Assembly: GCA_035498715.1 (NCBI GenBank)
Contig: DATJZV010000027.1
Location: forward strand, 1-30,729
Direction: 5' to 3'
Origin: DASPSR01 sp035498715
Lineage (GTDB): Bacteria; Nitrospirota; UBA9217
Length of the DNA stretch: 30,729 bases
The position numbers and the translations under genes were made by a program. The notes below the pieces were generated by a model. The model was given only the letters and a program-made list of their open reading frames with translations. It ran no database searches and was not told the origin of the DNA. Positions 14,493 through 20,952 of this stretch are shown here, one piece after another. The stretch's first letter is position 1. Each line of letters begins with the position of its first letter.

Positions 14493-15398
14493 ATGGAAGA
14501 CCACCGGCTAAAATCCTTCTGTCTCGTGGTGGAGACGAAAAGCTTTTCGCGGGCCGCCCGGGCCAAACGCGTGACCCAGTCTGCTATGAGCCATCTTATC
14601 AAGAACCTCGAGGAGGAGTTGGGCGTTCAGCTGCTTCGCAGGGAGGGTAGAGAGGTCATGCCCACACCCACAGGTAGGGTCCTGTATGAGCACGCAAAAA
14701 AAATCTTGGAGGACTACGCCAGAATGGGACATGACCTTTCTACCTCCCTGCGCACTATGAGGGGCTCGCTTTGCGTGGGAGCGAGCAGGACGCCTGCCAG
14801 CCATCTTCTTCCCCAAGTTCTCTACAACTTCACCAAGGGCCACCCGGACATCGAGATTGATCTTGTGGTATCGAATACGGACAGTATTGTTCAGGGCCTC
14901 CGCGATGACAGGATCGACATCGGGATTGTCGAGGGGAACATCAGCGACAACAAAATCCTTGCCGAGGCCATTGCAGAGGATGAGGTGGTCATTATTGCCC
15001 CTGAAGACCATGTCCTTGCTAAGAAAAAGACCGTTACTGTCCAAGACCTTACGGCAGAGACATTTATCCTGCCGGAATCGGGATCAGGTACACGAGAGCT
15101 CGTCGATAATTTTTTTCACAATATGGGGATGGACGAGAAAATGATCAAGGTCCGCATGACCCTCGACAGCCCAGAGATGATCGTTCAGATGGTACAAGCC
15201 GGGCTTGGCGTGGCGTTCGCTTCCAAATGGTCGGTGTTCACAGCGGTCAAGGAAGGAATGGTGATACCGCTGAAATTGTCCAACAAAAAAATGAAACGGC
15301 ATTTTTGTCTCATCAGCATGGAACGAGACCCAGAATCCATATCGGCTAAAACGTTCAAGGAGTTCATTAAACAATATAGATTTTTTGTGCCGTTTTAG
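14493..15398 (+). CDS. LysR-family transcriptional regulator
   Basis: 301 residues. The N-terminal winged helix-turn-helix is clear: LKSFCLVVETKSFSRAARAK, RVTQSAMSHLIKNLEEELGV, QLLRREGREVMPTPTGRVLY. A linker helix and a two-lobed effector domain follow (LLPQVLYNFTKGHPDIEIDL, DIGIVEG, VQMVQAGLGVAFASKWSV). The ATG at 14493 fits the family start and has GGGGAAG upstream; an ATG at 14469 has no ribosome site. It is divergent from the tungstate operon with two candidate operators between them, so it may control tup genes in response to tungstate, molybdate or a sulfur compound. The effector is not predictable from sequence. Confidence 0.88.
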   Translation: MEDHRLKSFCLVVETKSFSRAARAKRVTQSAMSHLIKNLEEELGVQLLRREGREVMPTPTGRVLYEHAKKILEDYARMGHDLSTSLRTMRGSLCVGASRTPASHLLPQVLYNFTKGHPDIEIDLVVSNTDSIVQGLRDDRIDIGIVEGNISDNKILAEAIAEDEVVIIAPEDHVLAKKKTVTVQDLTAETFILPESGSGTRELVDNFFHNMGMDEKMIKVRMTLDSPEMIVQMVQAGLGVAFASKWSVFTAVKEGMVIPLKLSNKKMKRHFCLISMERDPESISAKTFKEFIKQYRFFVPF

Positions 15399-15414
15399 CA
15401 GGCCGTGAAAGCCA

Positions 15415-16479
15415 CTATCGTGCAGAGTGCATTCCCTCCGGCGTTTCTATTATCCCCCCGCCCACCACAATATCCCCATCATAAAACACCGCGGCCTGGC
15501 CGGGGCAGACGCCTGTGACTGCCGTGTCGAATAAGACACGGATGCGATCGGCTCCCATGGGTTCAATCGCGGCAGGGGCGAACGGTGAGCGGTAGCGTAT
15601 TTTCACAGCAACATTAATCGGGGTGCGAAGTTCATCAAAGGGAATGAAATTCAGGCTCGACACGGTCATCACTTCGGTCTGGAGATCAGGCAATTTCCCG
15701 ATCACGACCCTGTTCGTCTCTGGCTCGACCCTAACAACATAGAGTCGCTCGCCCGCGGCCACGCCAAGTTTTCTTCGCTGTCCCACGGTAAAAAAAGCAA
15801 TGCCGTTGTGCCTGCCAACAACCTTTCCATCGGTCATAACCATGTCGCCAGGACGAAGCGTCTCCGGTGAATGCTCCTTGAGAAAAGAGCGGTAGTTATT
15901 GTCCGGCACGAAGCAGATTTCCTGGCTCTCTGGCCGCTCTGCCGTAGGGAGCGCGAGCTCGCATGCAAGTTTTCGTACGGCTACTTTTCGTATCTCACCG
16001 AGTGGGAAGAGAATGCTCTTCATCTGCTCCTGTGTCAAACGATAGAGAAAATAGCTCTGGTCCTTGCCGCTGTCGGTGCCCCTTTTGAGCAAAAGGCGGG
16101 ACACGGTCTTATCTTGGGCAATGCGGGCGTAGTGGCCGGTGGCGAGAAAGTCAAAGCTGTTCGAGCGGGCATATTCCAGTAGCAGTTGAAACTTGACGAG
16201 GTCGTTGCACCTGATGCAGGGATTGGGTGTGCGGCCGCGTCGGTATTCGGAAATGAAATCCTGAACAATGCCCTGGGCAAACTCCGCCTGGGCATCGATT
16301 ATGTGGTGCATGACGCCAAGATGATGGCACGTGGCCTGCGCGGAGCCGATGTCGCAGCACAGGCCGGCTGTAAGCTTCATCGTAACTCCTTCGACGTCAT
16401 ATCCCTGCTCTTGAAGGAGCGCCGCGGTAACGGAGCTGTCAACCCCGCCGCTCATGGCTACGAGAACACGCTTTTTCAT
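15415..16479 (-). CDS. mnmA: tRNA-specific 2-thiouridylase
   Basis: 354 residues. It thiolates U34 of tRNAs for Lys, Glu and Gln. Motifs in order: PP-loop SGGVDSS (10-16) for ATP, NPCIRCN with the catalytic Cys91, GHYARI, GKDQSYFLYRL, and SQEICF with the second Cys189, then the C-terminal beta domain with GQRRKLGVA and PGQAAVFYDG. Both catalytic cysteines are present. The ATG at 16479 has AAGG upstream. It converges with the lysR gene, whose stop is only 17 bases away. Confidence 0.95.
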   Translation of the reverse strand: MKKRVLVAMSGGVDSSVTAALLQEQGYDVEGVTMKLTAGLCCDIGSAQATCHHLGVMHHIIDAQAEFAQGIVQDFISEYRRGRTPNPCIRCNDLVKFQLLLEYARSNSFDFLATGHYARIAQDKTVSRLLLKRGTDSGKDQSYFLYRLTQEQMKSILFPLGEIRKVAVRKLACELALPTAERPESQEICFVPDNNYRSFLKEHSPETLRPGDMVMTDGKVVGRHNGIAFFTVGQRRKLGVAAGERLYVVRVEPETNRVVIGKLPDLQTEVMTVSSLNFIPFDELRTPINVAVKIRYRSPFAPAAIEPMGADRIRVLFDTAVTGVCPGQAAVFYDGDIVVGGGIIETPEGMHSAR

Positions 16480-16591
16480 AGGAAAACCTTGTGATCAACC
16501 ATGGATGAACATGATAAACAGGGACAGGTAAAGAAACAACCAAAATATCTCTGTATGAATCCGTGAGTATCCGTGGCTATCTCCGTCAAAT

Positions 16592-17308
16592 TTAACTTGT
16601 TCCCCACTTCAGCGCAAGCAGCGTCACCGATCCAAGCGCGAAAAGAACACCGCCTGCTAACGCCCAGATTGCGCCGGGGTCCTTTGCAATGAGCAGGAGG
16701 GCTGCCGGTCCCCGATCGAAGTTCAGACTCTTGAGATAGATCCCGGTCCCTCTGTAAAAAAGCGGGGAATTTGGTCCAAGCGTTCCGTTTTTCACGAGAT
16801 GATTGTTCTCGTACAATGACGCCTCGGCGGACCAGTCTGTCATAAACCCGAGCTCGTCGGTCTGCACTTGAATTTTGTTGAGCCGAAGCGCCAAGTCATC
16901 GGGTAACGGAGCATAGGCCCCCTCAGACATCATGCCGGAGATCTTGTAGCCCCAGCCAGCGCCGAGCAGATGCGCGAGAAGTATGCACAGGAACCCGACA
17001 TGTATGACCTGGGGGGAAATGCGAAGGAGAAAGTCGCTGCGCTTCCATTTTCCCCTGACCGACTGAATACTGCAAAATATTGTGTTAAGCGTGAGGAGGA
17101 TGAGTCCGGCCAGGGCCGCAAAAAACCACCACGTTTGCCAGACGTTGTTCGAAGCGACGTCCTTAACCCAGTGGAATAGGAGATCATCATTCATCGGGCC
17201 GAAAACCGTGCGATGCATCGGCAACATGTAAGAGCCGATGAGAAAGAGGCATAACAGGACGACCAGCGTCCAGACCGCCGTCTTCAAAGAGAGAAAGAAG
17301 TTTCTCAT
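16592..17308 (-). CDS. resB: ResB-like cytochrome c biogenesis protein
   Basis: 238 residues, shorter than the classic ResB/Ccs1 of 400 or more. Transmembrane segments lie near 12-30, 60-80, 97-117 and 210-232. N-terminal LKTAVWTLVVLLCLFLIGS and FFAALAGLILLTLNTIFCSI are typical of the family, with a periplasmic domain between helices 3 and 4. With CcsA it forms the System II haem export and ligation complex that makes periplasmic c-type cytochromes. The short form is seen in several anaerobic lineages. It follows ccsA by 67 bases on the same strand. Confidence 0.82.
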   Translation of the reverse strand: MRNFFLSLKTAVWTLVVLLCLFLIGSYMLPMHRTVFGPMNDDLLFHWVKDVASNNVWQTWWFFAALAGLILLTLNTIFCSIQSVRGKWKRSDFLLRISPQVIHVGFLCILLAHLLGAGWGYKISGMMSEGAYAPLPDDLALRLNKIQVQTDELGFMTDWSAEASLYENNHLVKNGTLGPNSPLFYRGTGIYLKSLNFDRGPAALLLIAKDPGAIWALAGGVLFALGSVTLLALKWGTS

Positions 17309-17375
17309 ATTGTTTGGGCCAAAATAACCGCGTAGTCGTCAATTTTACGCCGAAATGGCCGACGCGCTCCATACA

Positions 17376-18077
17376 TTAAAACTCATGCGAGCTTTTCATC
17401 AACAGCCCCACCCCCACATACGTAAACATCACGATGACAAATCCGATGATCCCCATCCAAACGACCTTCGGGCCGGTCCAGCCGCGCACGAGCCGTGCGT
17501 GGAGGTAGAGGCTGTAATAGAACCAGACAATGGTGGTCCAAAGTTCCTTCGGCGTCCAGAGCCAGTAGGTGCCCCAGGCGAAGTAAGCCCAGATGCCACC
17601 AAAGACCATAGCTGTCGAAAAGAGGACATAACCGAGAAGCAGACTTCTGTACTGATTGTTTTCCGCAGGAGCTTCGTTGTAAAGGAGTGAAAGGACGCCG
17701 AAGACCGCACCGATTGAAAACAGTGCATAGGACACAAATGACAGGATCACGTGGAGCTCGAACCAGAGGGTCTTGAGCACCGGCGGCAGCGCGCCTGGCA
17801 TTGCCGGCGACGCAATAGAGCCAGCAAGGAGAATCAGGATAAAGGGTATCGTTATATATGAGAACAGGTCGCGCTTCCGCTTCCAGCCAGAGATCACGGC
17901 GACAGCGCCGCTGGTGAACGCGAGGAAACCGAGCGTCTCGTGAAGGCCGATAAGCGGTATCCTGCCGTATTGTATCGCGATGGACACGATGAGGACCGCG
18001 TGCAGCGTGAGCGCCGGCAGCATAAGCCACAACCGGTAGAAGGCGAGGAGGTAGAGTATGAAAAGCAATATTGTCAT
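17376..18077 (-). CDS. ccsA: Cytochrome c biogenesis protein CcsA (System II)
   Basis: About 233 residues, six to eight transmembrane helices. The haem-handling WWD segment reads AWGTYWLWTPKELWTTIVW, keeping the tryptophans, Pro and Lys-Glu but with Thr where WxWDPKE normally has Asp. Conserved histidines occur at LHETLGF, FELHVILSF and LYLHARL. It is paired with ResB. An ATG at 18098 would add seven residues, but it lies inside the HU gene terminator stem, so the ATG at 18077 is preferred; neither has a strong ribosome site. Confidence 0.88.
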   Translation of the reverse strand: MTILLFILYLLAFYRLWLMLPALTLHAVLIVSIAIQYGRIPLIGLHETLGFLAFTSGAVAVISGWKRKRDLFSYITIPFILILLAGSIASPAMPGALPPVLKTLWFELHVILSFVSYALFSIGAVFGVLSLLYNEAPAENNQYRSLLLGYVLFSTAMVFGGIWAYFAWGTYWLWTPKELWTTIVWFYYSLYLHARLVRGWTGPKVVWMGIIGFVIVMFTYVGVGLLMKSSHEF

Positions 18078-18090
18078 GGATAGAGACACA

Positions 18091-18120
18091 AAAGGCATCC
18101 CGGGAAACCGGAATGCCTTT
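18091..18120 (-). terminator. Hairpin terminator after the HU gene
   Basis: A 13-pair stem (18091-18103 with 18108-18120) and a four-base loop. The single odd pair is G-U only in the minus-strand RNA, which favours that strand. The U run after it is short, so some read-through into ccsA is likely. Confidence 0.6.
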
Positions 18121-18150
18121 ATGGTAGTTTTTATTAAGAGATGGTAAAAA

Positions 18151-18438
18151 CTATTTCTTGCCGAGGATAGCCTCTTTAGCGGCCTTGGCTACACGGAACT
18201 TCACGACTTTCTTGGCCGGGATTTTGATGGCTTCGCCGGTCTGGGGGTTCCGGCCCATGCGCGCCTTGCGATTCACGAGCACGAGCTTACCGAGGCCTGG
18301 GAGCGTAAAGGAATTCTTCGCCTCCTTGTATGCGAGTGCCGCCATATCTTCCAGGATCTGTACTGCCAATTTCTTCTTGATGTCAGCCTTCTTTGCGATG
18401 TGATCCGCAATCTGAGACTTCGTCATGGCTTTTGCCAT
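18151..18438 (-). CDS. HU family DNA-binding protein
   Basis: 95 residues. It shows the two-helix base (MTKSQIADHIAKKADIKKKLAVQILEDMAALAYKE), the saddle strand FTLPGLGKLVLVNRKARMGRNPQTGEAIKIPAKKVVKFRVAK split by the DNA-binding arm GRNPQTGE, and the final helix. It binds and bends DNA as a nucleoid protein dimer. AAGGAGG lies seven bases before the ATG, and a good promoter and a hairpin terminator frame it as a single-gene unit. It cannot be assigned to HU-alpha, HU-beta or IHF subtype from the sequence. Confidence 0.95.
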   Translation of the reverse strand: MAKAMTKSQIADHIAKKADIKKKLAVQILEDMAALAYKEAKNSFTLPGLGKLVLVNRKARMGRNPQTGEAIKIPAKKVVKFRVAKAAKEAILGKK

Positions 18439-18512
18439 AAACCTTCCTCCTTGAAAATGAAATTAAAATTTCTAACTGCCAAAGGCAGATTAGGTACGCT
18501 ATTACGAGGGAA

Positions 18513-18541
18513 AGTATATACAGTCTAAAATAAAATAGCAA
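18513..18541 (-). promoter_or_regulatory. Promoter of the HU gene
   Basis: TTGCTA and TATACT with 17 bases between on the minus strand, about 75 bases before the start codon. A strong match in an AT-rich stretch. Confidence 0.65.
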
Positions 18542-19047
18542 GAGAAATTTTAAAAAAGTTTTTTGTGCAAAAGGTTATATTCAGAATAATAGTTCTAGAA
18601 AGGATTAGAGGAGACGGTCTGCTAAAAAACATGATGTGGAAGGAGCGATTTGACATTGACACTGTTACGAGCTGATGCGAAGCCGCGTTTCAGAAGATCG
18701 CGCATGAACGGGATGCATCTTACTGCTCTTGATTCCGTCTTTATATGCACAGTGTCGAGAACATCAGGGGATGATTTCTGGTTTAATGCGAACTCCTCGC
18801 CATGTCTAGCTCCCGTACGTGCAAGTCCCAGTCTCACAGCGTTACGTCTGTTACGGCTTTGCCTTTATCAAAGTCTTCGTATCGAGGTCCCTTGGCTGCA
18901 TCCTCAATACAGCGACGGGTTCTTGGGTATATCTTGTATCTGAGAATAACAAACGACATGCATGTTCAGAATCATAGACTCATCGGGATAAGAAGCATCA
19001 GCTGCTCCTTGGACGAGGGAATATGTAAATTACCGCTGTTTTCAGGG
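18542..19047. other. Intergenic, possible decayed sequence
   Basis: About 500 bases without a supported gene. Minus-strand frames give short protein-like runs (for example RCIEDAAKGPRYEDFDKGKA near 18880 and LLKRGFASARNSVNVKSLL near 18660) with breaks between. No family was recognised and no ribosome sites were seen. Confidence 0.35.
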
Positions 19048-19075
19048 TTGACTTGAACGCTGCATTTGTGATAAT
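19048..19075 (+). promoter_or_regulatory. Promoter for the small-gene cluster
   Basis: TTGACT and GATAAT with 16 bases between, about 50 bases before the ATG at 19129. It could serve both tiny ORFs that follow and possibly the lipoprotein genes. Confidence 0.5.
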
Positions 19076-19128
19076 TTATGCTCGTCGTTAAGCACTAGGC
19101 TGACTATTTTTTAACAGGAGGTACGGTT

Positions 19129-19254
19129 ATGGCCACGAAGACGAATTTTATTCTCAAGGTCCAGGACGCAAAGCTCGCGGATGTGCAGAAGGCTCTCAAG
19201 GACGCGAACATCAACGTCGTGAGCATCTTGGAGATTCATAAAGAAGAAGCATGA
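19129..19254 (+). CDS. Small 41-residue protein, beta-alpha-beta pattern
   Basis: The ATG follows CAGGAGG by seven bases, a strong ribosome site, and a promoter lies upstream. The product alternates as strand FILKV, helix KLADVQKALKDAN and strand INVVSILEIHK. This looks like half of a ferredoxin-like or ACT-type fold and would need to dimerise. I do not recognise a named family. The stop overlaps the next small ORF as ATGA, so translation is probably coupled. Confidence 0.65.
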   Translation: MATKTNFILKVQDAKLADVQKALKDANINVVSILEIHKEEA

Positions 19255-19370
19255 TCAAACAACCATCACCCGGTTTTTCCCGCCATGCGAAGACACCCCG
19301 CTTGGACAGCATGATAGAAAAGGTGCGGAACCGGATCCTGCCTGTTGACGGTGAAGAACAGGATGCCTGA
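19251..19370 (+). CDS. Small 39-residue protein coupled to the previous ORF
   Basis: The ATG overlaps the preceding stop (ATGA). The product begins MIKQPSPGFSRHAKTPRLD and ends in a charged helix (SMIEKVRNRILPVDGEEQ). It is basic then acidic, with no membrane segment or known motif. Coupling to a well-supported small gene is the main argument that it is translated. Confidence 0.45.
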   Translation: MIKQPSPGFSRHAKTPRLDSMIEKVRNRILPVDGEEQDA

Positions 19371-19421
19371 CGGCAACCCACAAGCCCTCAATCTGCTATA
19401 CTTAAACCATAAGATATTGTG

Positions 19422-19685
19422 ATGAAAATTACGCTCGCGGATCTTGAAAATATCGCAAAAGCCCTCTCGATAAAGGTGTCGTACGATGATTTAAAAACAT
19501 CGAAAGGCGGCTCGTGCAGGGTCATGGAAACCCGAAGGATCATCATCAACAGGAACCTCCACAACAGCGAGAAGATAAATCTGTTGGCGAAGGAACTCGG
19601 TGGTTTTGATCTGCGTGGGCTCGATGTTCCTGACCATGTCCGGAAAAAAATCGAGCAGCAATCGGAAGACCGAACAAAGGCTTAA
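19422..19685 (+). CDS. Conserved hypothetical protein
   Basis: 87 residues, soluble. The pattern MKITLADLENIAKALSIKVS, DLKTSKGGSCRV, RRIIINRNLHNSEKINLLAKEL and VPDHVRKKIE resembles a family of uncharacterised small proteins in which GGxCRxxxxxxIIINxxLxxxEKI is conserved. No catalytic role is known to me. A GTG three bases earlier is an alternative start. A TATACT lies just upstream without a clear -35 box. It precedes the Slp genes by 68 bases. Confidence 0.65.
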   Translation: MKITLADLENIAKALSIKVSYDDLKTSKGGSCRVMETRRIIINRNLHNSEKINLLAKELGGFDLRGLDVPDHVRKKIEQQSEDRTKA

Positions 19686-19753
19686 ACGCCGTGGGGAGAG
19701 TGGTGCGCGTATGTCTCCGCGTCCCCGGTCCATGACCGGAGGAGGGGCAGCTC

Positions 19754-20275
19754 ATGAAGAAGCTCGCTTACATAATATTGATTGCGCTGTTACTCCAAGG
19801 ATGCACCTATGCCATCTCACGCGAATATACTCGCAAAGCGGATAAAACAATCACCTTTGAAAGGCTTCAGGCTGAACCCGATACATATAAAGGGAAGATC
19901 CTGATTCTGGGCGGGATCATTGTCCAAACTACTGCTGTCAAGCAAGGCACACTTATCGAAGTCGAGCAGAAAAGGCTGGATTACTGGGGAAAGCCGGAAC
20001 GCATGAAGAGAACAGGAGGGCGGTTCCTGGCGTTCCATCCCGGCTATCTCGATGCACTGGTATATTCTCCCGGGCGGGACATTACCATTGCAGGCGAAGT
20101 GCAGGGCATTCAAAGCCCGGCGCTCGGTGACAAGCAATACGACTATCCGATCATCCTCGCGGAAGAAATCAAGCTCTGGGCGCCAGTAGGGGAGTCGTGG
20201 AAAAAGCCGCAGTGGATTGACCCACTCTATAACTATGACCCGAGCAGCGGCGGCGGAAGGGGGGCGGGGTGGTAA
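19754..20275 (+). CDS. Slp-family outer-membrane lipoprotein (first copy)
   Basis: 173 residues. Lipobox LLLQGC with the lipidated Cys17. The mature part follows the Slp pattern: ITFERLQAEPDTYKGKILIL, GGIIVQTTAVKQGTLIEVEQ, RFLAFHPGYLDALVYSPGRD, ITIAGEVQG, YDYPIILAEEIKLW. The C-terminus ends in a Gly-rich tail. Slp proteins are outer-membrane-anchored and starvation or acid inducible in enterics; the role elsewhere is unclear. GGAGGAGG precedes the ATG. It is a tandem paralogue of the next gene. Confidence 0.88.
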   Translation: MKKLAYIILIALLLQGCTYAISREYTRKADKTITFERLQAEPDTYKGKILILGGIIVQTTAVKQGTLIEVEQKRLDYWGKPERMKRTGGRFLAFHPGYLDALVYSPGRDITIAGEVQGIQSPALGDKQYDYPIILAEEIKLWAPVGESWKKPQWIDPLYNYDPSSGGGRGAGW

Positions 20276-20302
20276 TTCAGCACCCATGCGGAGTAGCAGA
20301 CG

Positions 20303-20809
20303 ATGGTATGCATGGTAAAGAGATCTATGATGATAATGGCTCTGCCCCTCGTCGCACTCTTGGGCGTTGCCGGCTGTGCGCCGCCGTTCGCAAAAGAGAC
20401 TCTGGGAAAAGTGGATAGGAGTATTTCGTTCCGGGAGTTGCAGATGGCCCCCGATACGTTTAAGGGTAGATGGGTAATGCTCGCCGGGGTTATCATCGAG
20501 GCCAGGAACACCAAGGAAGGCACCTCTATCGTAGTGCTTCAGAGGCCGATGGATCGCCGGGGACGACCGTATGAAACGGATGTCACGGAGGGGCGGTTCA
20601 TCATCACGACCGATCGGTTCCTGGATGCCGCTGTGTATCACCGGGGCCGGCGTATCGCCGTCGTCGCAGAGGTTACGGGTGGGAAAATACTTCCACTCGG
20701 CGAGAGCGAGTACCAGTATCCGGTTATGGTTGCGAAGGAATTGCATCTGTGGGAGCCTTCATCCGGCCCACAGTTCTTTTTTGGCATCGGAGTGTCAAAG
20801 GGATTCTAA
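20303..20809 (+). CDS. Slp-family outer-membrane lipoprotein (second copy)
   Basis: 168 residues. Lipobox LLGVAGC with Cys25. It shares with the first copy the blocks ISFRELQMAPDTFKGRWVML, GVIIEARNTKEGTSIVVLQ, RFIITTDRFLDAAVYHRGRR and YQYPVMVAKELHLWEP. The two have diverged well beyond a recent duplication. GGAG lies nine bases before the ATG at 20303; in-frame ATGs a few codons later are possible. The gap to the first copy is 27 bases, so they are co-transcribed. Confidence 0.88.
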   Translation: MVCMVKRSMMIMALPLVALLGVAGCAPPFAKETLGKVDRSISFRELQMAPDTFKGRWVMLAGVIIEARNTKEGTSIVVLQRPMDRRGRPYETDVTEGRFIITTDRFLDAAVYHRGRRIAVVAEVTGGKILPLGESEYQYPVMVAKELHLWEPSSGPQFFFGIGVSKGF

Positions 20810-20870
20810 GTCGCAGCACTGTTATCGTTGTTTACGCACATGCCCTGCAGAAAAAGAAAGCCGTGACTTG

Positions 20871-20911
20871 AGAAGTTGATGACTTCGTGCATTTGGATCT
20901 TCTCAACTTCT
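20871..20911 (+). promoter_or_regulatory. Inverted repeat in the ftsH leader
   Basis: AGAAGTTGA (20871-20879) and TCAACTTCT (20903-20911) form a perfect 9-bp stem with a 23-base loop, about 40 bases before the ftsH start. It may be a leader RNA structure or an operator. No U run follows directly. Confidence 0.4.
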
Positions 20912-20952
20912 TCGATTTTTTACTGCGGCTGGTTCTTCTCATGAGGTCGTCC

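Noticed and set aside
17383..18030. Second minus-strand frame of about 215 codons
   Set aside because: Shadow of ccsA in another frame; Arg-rich and without membrane segments.
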